From Streptomyces sp. HNM0574 (GTDB taxonomy: Bacteria > Actinomycetota > Actinomycetes > Streptomycetales > Streptomycetaceae): 64,000 nucleotides of DNA. The notes beneath the pieces were generated by a model. It worked only from the letters and a program-made list of their open reading frames with translations. It was not told the DNA's origin and searched no databases. The position numbers were made by a program, and so were the translations under genes. This document shows positions 43,857 to 54,073 of this stretch, piece after piece (positions within the stretch are counted from its first letter, which is position 1; every line of letters starts with the position of its first letter). The stretch spans positions 186,001 through 250,000 of the forward strand of contig NZ_JAASAH010000009.1 of the NCBI RefSeq assembly GCF_012726235.1, given 5' to 3'.

Positions 43857-44498
43857 TCAGCCCTTCTCGCCCTCGGCGCCGGGGAGTCCGCGGGAGGAGA
43901 CGAGCCGGGCGCTGCCGTCGGCCAGGCGGTAGGAGAGGCCGACCACGGCCGTCTGCCCGGCGGCGACCCGCTCGGCGAGCACCCGGGAACGGTCCATGAG
44001 CAGGTCGACGGTCTGCCGGATGTGCTCGGCGATGATGTCGTCGTCACCGGTGAGCCCGGCGGCGCGGGCGGAGAGGACGCTGGGCGTGACGCGTTCGACG
44101 ACGTCCCGCACGAAGCCGCCCGGGGTGCCGCCGTCGGCGAGGGCGGCGCGGGTGGCGGCCACGGCGCCGCAGGAGTCGTGGCCGAGCACGATCACCAGCG
44201 GGGTGTTCAGCACGGTCACCGAGTACTCGATGCTGCCCAGCACCTCGGGCCCGGCCACGTGGCCCGCGGTACGGACGACGAACAGGTCCCCGAGCCCCCG
44301 GTCGAAGATGATCTCGGCGGCCAGCCGGGAGTCGGAGCAGCCGAAGAGGACCGCGAACGGCGCCTGGCTGGGCGCGGTCTCGGCACGGCGGGCCGCGTCC
44401 TGGTTCGGGTGGTCGGGGGTGCCCGCGACAAAGCGCTGGTTGCCGGAAAGCAGCAGTTCGAAGGCTTCGGAAGGGCTCTGGGGCAGGGCGTCAGTCAT
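43857..44498 (-). CDS. Beta-carbonic anhydrase
   Basis: Interconverts carbon dioxide and bicarbonate for carboxylation reactions. The 213-residue cytoplasmic enzyme has the zinc site of the beta class: Cys54 in FGCSDSR, with the Asp56-Arg58 dyad, and His107 and Cys110 in VLGHDSCGAV. GNQRFVAG near the N-terminus and DLFVVRTAGHVAG are further family blocks. The last 30 residues (VVGLSYRLADGSARLV) match the end of prokaryotic type I enzymes. It is divergent from the unknown gene at 44690 and has its own terminator, so it is monocistronic. Confidence 0.95.
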   Translation of the reverse strand: MTDALPQSPSEAFELLLSGNQRFVAGTPDHPNQDAARRAETAPSQAPFAVLFGCSDSRLAAEIIFDRGLGDLFVVRTAGHVAGPEVLGSIEYSVTVLNTPLVIVLGHDSCGAVAATRAALADGGTPGGFVRDVVERVTPSVLSARAAGLTGDDDIIAEHIRQTVDLLMDRSRVLAERVAAGQTAVVGLSYRLADGSARLVSSRGLPGAEGEKG

Positions 44499-44689
44499 GG
44501 CTCGCAGATTACGGCCACGGGGCCCGCGCCGCAGTGGCGGGGGTCGCGCGGCGCGATTTCGGTGCGCGGTGTTCCCGGACGGCGGCCGCACCCGGTTCGG
44601 GTGATCCGGCCGCGCGGGACGTGTACACGTCCCCCTCGGCGGACGAACCTCTCTCCGACAGCTCCTCCGCACACCTCCTCGGGAGCCCC

Positions 44690-45253
44690 GTGGGCACCAC
44701 AGAGCACCTCACCAACAACCGCCTCGCCGACGGCCGTCCGCCCGGCGAGCATCTCCCCCTACGCCTCGATCTGACCGCCCCCTCGCAGCTGCTGACCGCG
44801 CTGCGCGCCGTGACGGACCGGCCGCCGCGCGCCGGGAGCGGGCTGGTCTCCTGCACCCTCGTCGACGACGGGCACGGCGGCGCACGGGCCGTCGCGCCCG
44901 AGGGCTGGGCCTCGCTGGCCGCGCTGGAAGAGCACTGCGCGCGGGCGAGCGCGCGGAGCCCGGGTGGCCTCGGCGCCGACGCGTGCGACATCATCCGGGT
45001 CACGCTCCCGGGCGGGGACGGCTGCCTGGGCGCGGCCGCCACCGTCACCGCCGTCGGCCCCCTCGCGGAGGGGGCCGGTCCCGGGGGGCTGCGCCGCTCG
45101 GTCGCGGTGATCGCGGTGATCGCGGCGGGCGCGCCCGCGGCCCGCTGCTGCGGCGAGGAGGCCTTCGGCGCCATGCGGTTCGTCGCCCGCTGCCCGCTCG
45201 GCGAGGCGGCCACCCTGCTCGCGGTCAACTCGCTGGCCACGCAGGGCCCGTAG
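44690..45253 (+). CDS. Unknown protein
   Basis: A 187-residue protein without a recognised family. GTG 44690 has GGGAG 4 nt upstream and gives GTTEHLTNNRLADGRPP, with a basic-polar start. The body looks mixed alpha/beta with hydrophobic strands: SGLVSCTLVDDGH, DIIRVTLPGGDGCLG, RSVAVIAVIAAGAPAARCC and EAATLLAVNSLATQGP. A Cys-rich spot (ADACD, ARCCGEE) might bind metal but nothing settles this. No signal peptide. It lies between the divergent carbonic anhydrase gene and a two-way terminator shared with ald. Confidence 0.55.
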   Translation: MGTTEHLTNNRLADGRPPGEHLPLRLDLTAPSQLLTALRAVTDRPPRAGSGLVSCTLVDDGHGGARAVAPEGWASLAALEEHCARASARSPGGLGADACDIIRVTLPGGDGCLGAAATVTAVGPLAEGAGPGGLRRSVAVIAVIAAGAPAARCCGEEAFGAMRFVARCPLGEAATLLAVNSLATQGP

Positions 45254-45271
45254 CCTGCGGCGGACACACGT

Positions 45272-45307
45272 CACCGGCCGGACCCTGCCCTCGGGGTCCG
45301 GCCGGTG
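45272..45307. terminator. Two-way terminator between unknown gene and ald
   Basis: CACCGGCCGGACCC (45272-45285) pairs perfectly with GGGTCCGGCCGGTG (45294-45307), loop of 8 nt, between converging genes. Confidence 0.9.
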
Positions 45308-45382
45308 CGGGCCGTCGGCGGCCCAACACTCCACCGACGGCGGGGCGACGTGGCGGACGCCACCCCGCGTGGGCGTGCCCGG

Positions 45383-46507
45383 TCAGCCGAGCAGCGTCGC
45401 CAGGTCGCGCACCGGAAGGTCGTGCGCCTCGGCGACGGGGCCGTAGACGACCTCGCCCTCGTGCGTGTTGAGGCCCTTGGCCAGCGCCGCGTCCCGCCGC
45501 AGCGCCTCGCGCCAGCCGCGGTTGGCCAGCTCGACGATGTACGGGAGGGTGGCGTTGGTCAGCGCGTGCGTGGAGGTGTTGGGCACGGCGCCCGGCATGT
45601 TGGCCACGCAGTAGAAGACCGAGTTGTGGACGGGGAAGACCGGCTCGGCGTGCGTGGTCGGACGCGAGTCCTCGAAGCAGCCGCCCTGGTCGATGGCGAT
45701 GTCGACGAGCACGCTGCCCGGCTTCATCTTCGCCACGAGCTCGTTCGTGACCAGCTTCGGCGCCTTGGCGCCCGGGATCAGGACGGCGCCGATGACGAGG
45801 TCGGCCTCGGTGACGGCGCGCTCCAGCTCGAAGGCGTTGGAGGCGACCGTCTGCACCTTGGTGCCGAAGATCTTGTCGGCCTCGCGGAGCTTGTTCACGT
45901 CCTTGTCGAGCAGGGTGACGTGGAAGCCCATGCCGATGGCGATCTGGGTGGCGTTCCAGCCGGAGACGCCGCCGCCGATGACGACCGCGCGGCCCGCGTG
46001 CACGCCGGGGACACCGCCGGGCAGCACACCGCGGCCGCCGCCCGGACGCATCAGGTGGTACGCGCCGACCTGCGGGGCGATCCGGCCCGCGACCTCGGAC
46101 ATCGGGGCGAGCAGCGGCAGCTGGCGGTTCGCCGTCTCGACGGTCTCGTAGGCGATGGCGGTGGTGCCCGACTCCAGGAGGGCGTCGGTGCACTCACGGG
46201 AGGCGGCCAGGTGCAGGTAGGTGAAGAGCGTCTGGTCCTTGCGGAGCCGGTGGTACTCCTCGGCGATGGGCTCCTTGACCTTGAGCAGCAGGTCGGCGGT
46301 GGCCCAGACCTCGTCGGCGGTGCCGAGGATGTTCGCGCCGGCGGCCGTGTACTCCTCGTCCGTGATGGAGGAGCCGAGGCCGGCGCCTCCTTCCACGTAG
46401 ACCTGGTGGCCGTTGCGCACGAGCTCGTGCACCCCGGCCGGGGTGATGGCCACGCGGAACTCGTTGTTCTTGACCTCGCGGGGGATGCCGACCTTCACGT
46501 CGATCAC
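45383..46507 (-). CDS. ald: Alanine dehydrogenase
   Basis: Reversibly deaminates L-alanine to pyruvate with NAD, linking nitrogen and carbon metabolism. The 374 residues open with VKVGIPREVKNNEFRVAITP; Lys75 (LLLKVKEP) and His99 (YLHLA) are the substrate residues; GGGVSGWNATQIA near 177 is the NAD loop and SVLVDIAIDQGG holds the catalytic Asp. GTG 46507 is taken because related proteins start MIDVKVG; GTG 46498 is possible. Its own promoter and a 160-nt leader with two direct repeats precede it, pointing to dedicated regulation. It converges with the unknown gene over a terminator. Confidence 0.95.
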   Translation of the reverse strand: MIDVKVGIPREVKNNEFRVAITPAGVHELVRNGHQVYVEGGAGLGSSITDEEYTAAGANILGTADEVWATADLLLKVKEPIAEEYHRLRKDQTLFTYLHLAASRECTDALLESGTTAIAYETVETANRQLPLLAPMSEVAGRIAPQVGAYHLMRPGGGRGVLPGGVPGVHAGRAVVIGGGVSGWNATQIAIGMGFHVTLLDKDVNKLREADKIFGTKVQTVASNAFELERAVTEADLVIGAVLIPGAKAPKLVTNELVAKMKPGSVLVDIAIDQGGCFEDSRPTTHAEPVFPVHNSVFYCVANMPGAVPNTSTHALTNATLPYIVELANRGWREALRRDAALAKGLNTHEGEVVYGPVAEAHDLPVRDLATLLG

Positions 46508-46603
46508 GGTCCTTGAATCTGTTGCGGGGAGGGCAGGGGCTGACCGTGTCCTACCTGCCTGGTACCCGGTTGGTCCGCGTACCGCACCACAAAGGCGGTG
46601 ATG

Positions 46604-46644
46604 AGGGGTACGTGGCCGCCCTGAGGCCCACATAGGGGTACATG
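46604..46644. repeat. Direct repeat in the ald leader
   Basis: AGGGGTACGTG (46604-46614) and AGGGGTACATG (46634-46644) repeat with a 30-bp period, about three helical turns. Ten of eleven bases match. They lie about 25 and 65 nt downstream of the predicted start of the ald transcript. They could bind an AldR/Lrp-type or other regulator, or act in the RNA. Confidence 0.55.
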
Positions 46645-46675
46645 ACGGATGCAGCCGGGATGACACGGCTCCGCC

Positions 46676-46703
46676 ATTCTAATGAAGGACGCCACGCTGT
46701 CTA
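46676..46703 (-). promoter_or_regulatory. Sigma-70-like promoter of ald
   Basis: On the minus strand TAGACA (-35, 46698-46703), a 16-bp spacer and TAGAAT (-10, 46676-46681), each one base from consensus. The expected start is near 46669, about 160 nt before the ald start codon. The surrounding DNA is low in GC, as promoters usually are here. Confidence 0.65.
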
Positions 46704-46762
46704 GCCTTACAAAGGGTCGATCTTCTTCGAGTTGGCTATTGATTTCGTAGGCGTCGCGCGCG

Positions 46763-49102
46763 CTACGGGAGTGAACGCGAGGGACGGGCCCCGTCCGCCG
46801 GGACGCGCGGGGCACCGGTGACCGGAAGCTCCCCGTCCGCCGCTCCCCCGCACTCGGGGCCCGCACCGGCCCTTGAGCCCGCAGAAGCGGGACGCGCTTC
46901 CGGGGCCGTGGCGTCATCTCCGACGGCCGACGATTCCGCTACGGATTTCGTCGCCTGGCCACGAAATCCGTTGAGGGACGACCGATCTCCTACTGTATCC
47001 GCGACGGCTGGGCTACCGTCCGTGCTCCCGGAGTGCAGCAGCCGGTCGGCCTCGGCGCGGTGGGCGCGGCCCGCCGCCGGGTCGCCGGCCCGGTCGCAGC
47101 CCTCGGCCAGCCGCAGCCGGAGCGCCGCCTGCAGCCGCTCGTCCCCCGCGCGGCGCGCGGCCTCCAGCGCGTGCCGGCAGCTGCGCCGGGCCTCCCGCTC
47201 CCGGCCCGCCTGCTCCTGGACCCGCGCGACCTCGCTCAACGCCCGCGCGTACGCGTGCACATCCCGCAGCCTCCGGCACGCGGCCGCCGCCGCGCGCCAC
47301 TCCCGCAGCGCCTCGTCGTACCGGCCCGCCCAGGTGTGCACCGCGCCGATGCGGCTGTGCAGCCGGGCCGCGGCGGCCCGCTCGCCGCGCGCCTGCCGCA
47401 GCGACAGCGCCCGGCCGTACCAGTCGGCGGCGCGCGCCCAGTCAGCGAGCTCCGCGTAGGTGCCGCCGATGGACTCCAGGGCGCGGTTCGTCAGCTCGCC
47501 GTCCTTGCGGGTGGCGCGGGCCGCGTCCAGCGCGGACCGGTACCGGGTGAGGGCCTGCTGGTGGCGGCCCGTGCCCGCGTCCAGGTCGCCGAGCGCGAGC
47601 AGCGCGGTCGCGCGTTCCCGGTGCAGCCCCAGGCGGTCCGCGACGCCGAGGACGAGTTCGTGCAGCCGGTACGCCTCGGGCGCGGCCTCCTCCGGGCGGA
47701 GGTGTGCCTCGAAGGCGCGGTCCAGGCAGGAGACCAACCGGCGGGCGAGCGTGTCGAGTTGGCCCTCGCCCTCGGCCACCGCCATCCGCGCCGCGGCCAG
47801 CAGCGCGGGCCTGCGCGACTCCAGCCAGCGCCGGGCCGAGGCCACGTCCGGGAAGCGGAGCGCGCGCGGCACCCGGGCCAGCCGCTGCCGCGCCTCGGAC
47901 CCCTCCGGCTCGGTGACCGCGTGGCAGACGCGCAGCTGCCGGACGATCCGCTCCAGCATCGTCGCCCGCGCCAGCATCACCTCGGCGGGACGCTCGTGCT
48001 CGGCCAGCTCGGCCCGGAGCAGCGGGTCGAGGCAGCCCGGCACGTGGAAGCTCTCCGGGCCCGAGGCACCCGGCTGCCCGGACCTGTGCAGCAGGCCGAG
48101 CCGGAGGAAGCCGGTCAGCGTCGCCTGCGCCGCGGACGCCTGAACGCCCGTCAGCGCGGAGGCGATCTGTGCGTCGACGTGCCCCGCCGGGGCGAGCGCG
48201 AGCAGCCGCAGCATCCGCCGGGCCGAGCTGCCCAGCCCCTCGTTGACCAGGCGGAATGCCCGCTCCAGCGGGTCGGCCCCGGGCAGCGCGGCGAGCTGCG
48301 CGATGGCGTCGGCGAGGGACAGCTTGGGACGGTCGCCGAGCCAGCCGCCCGCCAGGCAGAGGGCCATCGGCAGGTCACCGCACTCCTGCGCCAGGGCCTC
48401 CGCGCTGCGCGGGTCGACGGTGATCCGCGGCGTCGCCCCGGCCCGGCCGCGCAGCAGCGCCACGGCCTGCGCCCGCTCCAGACCGCCGGGAGTACAGGGC
48501 CGTACGTCCGGCACGCCGGTCAGCGGTCCGGAGGAGACGGCGACGATGAGGCACTCGCGGCTGTCCGGCAGCAGGTCGAGGAGCTGCTCGGCGGAGGCGA
48601 CGTCGTCGAGCAGCAACAGCACGCGGCGTTCGGCCAGTTCGCGGCGGAGGACCTCGGTCAGCTCGTCCTCGTCGGCGCCCGGCGGGGCCGGTTCGCCGCC
48701 GAGGGCCGCGAGCAGGTCGCGCGCGGTGCGCTCGGTGGGGACGGGGGTGCCGCCGGGGTCGGTGAGCCGGGCGCGCAGCACCCCGTCCGGGTACCGTCCG
48801 GCGACCCGGCGGACGAACTCCTCGGCCAGCGCCGTCCGTCCGGAACCGGGGCGTCCGGCGATCAGCAGCACCCGGCTGTGCGGGGAGGGGCGGCCGGAGA
48901 GGGTGTGCAGCCCGGCGCGTTCGATGTCGGCGCGGAGCTGGCCCAACTCCCGTACCCGGCCCACGAATCCGGCGCCGCCGATCACGGAGGCCGGGAAGGC
49001 GGGGGACGCCGGGGACGTCCCCTCCCGCGGGCAGGCAGGGGACGCCGGGGAGTCCGGCGAAGCCTGGGGCTCCCCGGTGTGCTGAACCGCCTGATCCGTC
49101 AC
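46763..49102 (-). CDS. STAND-like NTPase with C-terminal TPR array
   Basis: A 779-residue cytoplasmic signalling-type protein. A Pro/Ser N-terminus leads to an NB-ARC-like ATPase: VGRVRELGQLRADI, then Walker A region LLIAGRPGSGRTALAEE at 80-95, and Walker B RVLLLLDDVAS. The Walker A Lys is Arg (GRPGSGRT), which should weaken nucleotide binding. GGLERAQAVALL and ECGDLPMALCLAGGWL match the helical AAA lid. From about 430 to 690 lie tetratricopeptide-like helices with repeated WA-x-A-x-W-Y and YDEAL. The C-terminus is Ser/Ala/Gly-rich and its DNA is less GC-rich. Start GTG 49102 has GGGAG upstream. No effector or DNA-binding domain is visible, unlike AfsR/SARP. Confidence 0.82.
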   Translation of the reverse strand: MTDQAVQHTGEPQASPDSPASPACPREGTSPASPAFPASVIGGAGFVGRVRELGQLRADIERAGLHTLSGRPSPHSRVLLIAGRPGSGRTALAEEFVRRVAGRYPDGVLRARLTDPGGTPVPTERTARDLLAALGGEPAPPGADEDELTEVLRRELAERRVLLLLDDVASAEQLLDLLPDSRECLIVAVSSGPLTGVPDVRPCTPGGLERAQAVALLRGRAGATPRITVDPRSAEALAQECGDLPMALCLAGGWLGDRPKLSLADAIAQLAALPGADPLERAFRLVNEGLGSSARRMLRLLALAPAGHVDAQIASALTGVQASAAQATLTGFLRLGLLHRSGQPGASGPESFHVPGCLDPLLRAELAEHERPAEVMLARATMLERIVRQLRVCHAVTEPEGSEARQRLARVPRALRFPDVASARRWLESRRPALLAAARMAVAEGEGQLDTLARRLVSCLDRAFEAHLRPEEAAPEAYRLHELVLGVADRLGLHRERATALLALGDLDAGTGRHQQALTRYRSALDAARATRKDGELTNRALESIGGTYAELADWARAADWYGRALSLRQARGERAAAARLHSRIGAVHTWAGRYDEALREWRAAAAACRRLRDVHAYARALSEVARVQEQAGREREARRSCRHALEAARRAGDERLQAALRLRLAEGCDRAGDPAAGRAHRAEADRLLHSGSTDGSPAVADTVGDRSSLNGFRGQATKSVAESSAVGDDATAPEARPASAGSRAGAGPECGGAADGELPVTGAPRVPADGARPSRSLP
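46941..46971. repeat. Perfect inverted repeat in the 3' end of the STAND-like gene
   Basis: ACGGATTTCG (46941-46950) and CGAAATCCGT (46962-46971) are perfect 10-bp arms with an 11-bp spacer, in a low-GC patch near the end of the coding region. The arms are AT-containing and not the GC hairpins seen elsewhere. It may be an operator or RNA hairpin upstream of the ald promoter; no assignment. Confidence 0.5.
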
Positions 49103-49287
49103 GGGCCACACTCCCGTCCACCTGCGCGCGCGTCCCCGCCGGGCCGCTGTCGGGGACGCACCGAGCGTAGTTCACCTGACACGGCCGGGTCCGGTCCGTA
49201 CTGCTCCGCTCCGGTCAGAACATCACCGCATCGGATCAGCGGACCACACAAATCCGGCCCCGGGAGCGGCCGCGCGTCCGGGTACGG

Positions 49288-49320
49288 CTGTGGGACCGGG
49301 CGGCCTGCCCGGTCCCACAG
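49288..49320 (-). terminator. Hairpin terminator after pyrG-NUDIX operon
   Basis: CTGTGGGACCGGGC (49288-49301) pairs perfectly with GCCCGGTCCCACAG (49307-49320), 14 bp and a 5-nt loop, 39 nt downstream of the NUDIX stop on the minus strand. Confidence 0.9.
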
Positions 49321-49358
49321 TTCACACCGTCACGTCAGCGCGTCGCCCCCGGCCGGGC

Positions 49359-50003
49359 TCAGGCCGGGAACGGGCGGGCCGGCCAGTCCGCCTCGGCGGG
49401 ACGCAGCGCGTCCACGCCGTCGCCCGCGAGCGTGGCCGAGAGTGCGAGGGCGCCCGTGACCAGGCAGTTGTTGTGCAACTGCCCGGCGAGCGCGCCGTGT
49501 ACGAGCTCCGCCAGCGGCACCCGCGCGAACTCCATGTCGGCCTCCTCCTCGGCGAGGGCGAACCGCTCGCCCTCGGCCTCGGAGAGGTCACGCGCCAGGA
49601 AGATCCGCACCGCCTCGTCGCAGCCGCCCGGGGTGGTGTACATGTCGACGAGGACGCGCCAGTCCTCCGCCTTCACGTGCGCCTCCTCGTACAGCTCGCG
49701 CTGCGCCGCGTGCAGCGGGTTCTCGCCCGGGACGTCGAGCAGCCCGGCCGGGATCTCCCACAGCTTCTCCCGCACCGGGTGCCGGTACTGGCTCAGCACC
49801 AGCACCCGGTCCTGGTCGTCGAGCGCGAGCACCGCGACGGAACCGGGGTGCACCTGGTAGTCGCGGGTGGCCACCGAGCCGTCGGGCATGACGACCTCGT
49901 CGGTGCGGATGCTCGTCTTCTTGCCCTCGAAGGGCACGGCGGACGCGGTGACCTCCCACGCCATCGCCACATCGGCGAGCGGACGCTCCGGCTGCCCGGT
50001 CAC
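49359..50003 (-). CDS. NUDIX hydrolase, ADP-ribose pyrophosphatase-like
   Basis: A 214-residue NUDIX enzyme. The NUDIX box reads GLLDVPGENPLHAAQ-RELYEEAHV, with one extra residue between the first Gly and Glu, as in actinobacterial ADP-ribose pyrophosphatases; the final Gly of the box is replaced. HPVREKLWEIPAG precedes it, and WRVLVDMYTTPGGCDEAVRIFLARDL follows, the ADPRase block. It would hydrolyse ADP-ribose to AMP and ribose 5-phosphate. Its GTG start lies 3 bp behind the pyrG stop, so they are coupled; both enzymes touch nucleotide pools. A terminator follows. Confidence 0.9.
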   Translation of the reverse strand: MTGQPERPLADVAMAWEVTASAVPFEGKKTSIRTDEVVMPDGSVATRDYQVHPGSVAVLALDDQDRVLVLSQYRHPVREKLWEIPAGLLDVPGENPLHAAQRELYEEAHVKAEDWRVLVDMYTTPGGCDEAVRIFLARDLSEAEGERFALAEEEADMEFARVPLAELVHGALAGQLHNNCLVTGALALSATLAGDGVDALRPAEADWPARPFPA

Positions 50004-50006
50004 CGG

Positions 50007-51674
<1,668 letters not shown>

Positions 51675-52183
51675 TGCCAAGAGGGGGCTCCCGTGGTCGC
51701 GAGGTGGGGTGCGCACCGGCGCCCTGGCGTCGATGCTCAAGGGTGCCGTCGCTGCGGGTGCGGGGGGCCGCTGTACTGAGAATCCGAGGATTTTTCGAGA
51801 ACCGCGTGCCCACCGGTCCACGGGCCACCAGGGTATCAGCGACCCGGGCGGGCTCCGTCCACGCGCTTCCGCGCCCGCCTGCGCTCATTCTCCGCCCGCG
51901 CGGCCTCGGCCACCACACCTGGGACGGCCTCCGGAGCACCTCCCGACGGCCGGCACCGGGCCCGTTCCGGCACCCGCGGTGAAGGCCCGATAGCAGCAGG
52001 TGAAGGGCTCGCGGACGAGCCCCGGTGAAGCTCACCCCATCGGCTGAAACAGTCTGCGCAGAGCATCGCGCAGAGGGCCTCCCCGCGTCGTATCCTGCTC
52101 GGACGCTCGATTGGGCAGGACAGGAAATCGCAGGTCAGGTTGTGTCCCGCGGGGGCGTGGCCGCAGTTCGACTGGAGACGCAC
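51675..52183. other. Gene-free divergent region, pyrG and GH15 gene
   Basis: About 509 bp without a credible gene. AATCCGAGGATT (51781-51792) is a near-perfect palindrome in a low-GC patch about 110 bp before pyrG and may mark its promoter. On the plus side the GH15 gene has GGAG before its GTG. The right third contains weak AT-richer patches (GTCGTATCCTG, TTGGGCAGGACAGG) but no clear promoter. Confidence 0.45.
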
Positions 52184-53995
52184 GTGGCTGGGCGCATCGA
52201 GGACTACGCACTCATCGGGGACATGCAGACCGCTGCCCTCGTCAGCCGGGACGGCGCCGTCGACTGGCTCTGTCTCCCCCGCTTCGACTCCCACGCCATC
52301 TTCGCCTCGCTGCTGGGCACCGAGGAGCACGGCTTCTGGCGGATGGGCCCCGCGCACGGCGAGCGGGACGTGCCGCCGGCCGCCACCCGCAGGCGGTACC
52401 GCGGCGACTCCCTCGTCCTGGAGTCGGAGTGGGACACCCCCCGGGGCACCATCCGCGTCATCGACTTCATGCCGCCCCGGGAACAGCACGCGCCGCAGGT
52501 GGTGCGGATCGTCGAGGGCGTCAGCGGCCGGGTCCCGGTCCGCTCCGCGCTGCGCATGCGCTTCTCCTACGGCTGGGTCGTGCCGTGGGTGCGCAAGGTC
52601 GACGGGCGTACGGCGGCGGTCGCCGGGCCCGACTCGGTCTGGCTCGACACCGAGGCCGAGACGCACGGCGAGGACCTCACCACCTACTCGGACTTCACCG
52701 TCGGCCCCGGCGACCGGGTCACCTTCACCATCAGCTGGCAGGCCTCGCACCGCGAGGCGCCCGAACTCCCGGACGCCGAGGGCGCGTTGGAGGCCACCGA
52801 GCAGTTCTGGCGGGAGTGGGCCGAGCACTGCACGTACCACGGCCCGTACCGGGAGGCCGTGGTCCGCTCGCTGATCACGCTGAAGGCCCTGACGTACGCG
52901 CCGACCGGCGGCATCGTCGCCGCGCCGACGACCTCGCTGCCCGAGTGCATCGGCGGCGTCCGCAACTGGGACTACCGCTTCACCTGGCTCCGGGACGCGG
53001 CGATCACCCTCTCCTCGCTGCTCCGCACCGGCTACCACGAGGAGGCCCGCGCCTGGCGCGAGTGGCTGCTGCGCGCGGTCGCGGGCGACCCGGAGAACCT
53101 GCAGATCATGTACGGCATCGCGGGCGAGCGCGAGCTCGGCGAGACGGAGCTGACCTGGCTGCCCGGGTACGAGAACTCCGCGCCGGTACGGATCGGCAAC
53201 GGCGCCGCCGGACAGCTCCAGCTGGACGTCTACGGCGAGGTCACCGAGGCCCTGCACCTGGCGCACATGACGGGCCTGGGCCGGAACGACTACGCCTCGC
53301 TGCTCCAGCTGAAGCTCATCGGGTACCTGGAGGACCACTGGGACGAGCCGGACGAGGGCATCTGGGAAGTCCGCGGCCCCCGGCGGCACTTCGTGCACTC
53401 GAAGGTCATGGCCTGGGTCGCCGTCGACCGCACCGTGAAGCTCATCGAGTCCGGCGAGGTCGAGGGCCCGCTGGAGCGCTGGCGCGCGCTGCGCGACACG
53501 ATCCACCGGGACGTGTGCGAGAAGGGCTACGACCCGGAGCGCAACACCTTCACCCAGTCCTACGGCTCCAAGGAGCTGGACGCCTCACTGCTGCTGATCC
53601 CGCAGATGGGCTTCCTGCCGCCGGACGACAAGCGGGTCATCGGCACCGTCGAGGCGATCCAGCGCGAACTGTCCACGGAGGACGGCTTCGTGATGCGCTA
53701 CCCCACCTCCGCCGAGGACGGCGAGGAGAGCCTCGACGGCCTGGAGGGGGAAGAGGGCGCCTTCCTCGCCTGCTCGTTCTGGCTCGCCGACGACCTCGCC
53801 ATGATCGGCCGCGTGGAGGAGGCCAGGAAGCTGTTCGAGAAGCTGCTCTCGCTCCGCAACGACCTCGGGCTGCTCGCCGAGGAGTGGGACCCCAAGCTCC
53901 AGCGCCAGGTCGGCAACTTCCCCCAGGCGTTCAGCCACGTCCCGCTGATCGACACCGCGCTGCGGCTCACCGCCACGGGCGCGTACGGCGGCTGA
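52184..53995 (+). CDS. GH15 family glycoside hydrolase, trehalase/glucoamylase-like
   Basis: A 603-residue cytoplasmic enzyme of the GH15 family. The opening RIEDYALIGDMQTAALVSRDGAVDWLCLPRFDS is the hallmark N-terminal beta-sandwich start; the (alpha/alpha)6 barrel follows with TSLPECIGGVRNWDYRFTWLRDAA, GYENSAPVRIGNGAAGQLQLDVYGE, RHFVHSKVMAWVAVDR and LLIPQMGFLPPDDKR, and the end EEWDPKLQRQVGNFPQAFSH carries the second catalytic Glu. Mycobacterial trehalases of this type split trehalose to glucose. No signal peptide, so action on internal trehalose or glycogen is likely. GTG 52184 has GGAG 6 nt upstream and matches family starts. Confidence 0.92.
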   Translation: MAGRIEDYALIGDMQTAALVSRDGAVDWLCLPRFDSHAIFASLLGTEEHGFWRMGPAHGERDVPPAATRRRYRGDSLVLESEWDTPRGTIRVIDFMPPREQHAPQVVRIVEGVSGRVPVRSALRMRFSYGWVVPWVRKVDGRTAAVAGPDSVWLDTEAETHGEDLTTYSDFTVGPGDRVTFTISWQASHREAPELPDAEGALEATEQFWREWAEHCTYHGPYREAVVRSLITLKALTYAPTGGIVAAPTTSLPECIGGVRNWDYRFTWLRDAAITLSSLLRTGYHEEARAWREWLLRAVAGDPENLQIMYGIAGERELGETELTWLPGYENSAPVRIGNGAAGQLQLDVYGEVTEALHLAHMTGLGRNDYASLLQLKLIGYLEDHWDEPDEGIWEVRGPRRHFVHSKVMAWVAVDRTVKLIESGEVEGPLERWRALRDTIHRDVCEKGYDPERNTFTQSYGSKELDASLLLIPQMGFLPPDDKRVIGTVEAIQRELSTEDGFVMRYPTSAEDGEESLDGLEGEEGAFLACSFWLADDLAMIGRVEEARKLFEKLLSLRNDLGLLAEEWDPKLQRQVGNFPQAFSHVPLIDTALRLTATGAYGG

Positions 53996-54020
53996 ACGGG
54001 CCGCGTACGGCGCGCACTTG

Positions 54021-54067
54021 GCGGCCGGCCCCGGCTTCCCCCGGTGAGGGGGGCCGGGGCCGGCCGC
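54021..54067. terminator. Two-way terminator between GH15 and GT4 genes
   Basis: GCGGCCGGCCCCGGC (54021-54035) pairs perfectly with GCCGGGGCCGGCCGC (54053-54067), with a further C5/G5 pairing inside the loop, between converging genes. Confidence 0.9.
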
Positions 54068-54073
54068 GTTCCG

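Noticed and set aside
43338..44774. Long plus-strand frame across the carbonic anhydrase gene
   Set aside because: Arg/Pro/Gly-rich shadow; the minus strand encodes intact beta-carbonic anhydrase with its zinc ligands.
51675..52183. A small gene between pyrG and the GH15 gene
   Set aside because: All frames there are short and Arg/Pro-rich, without ribosome sites or family-like motifs; the GH15 start is fixed by homology at 52184.
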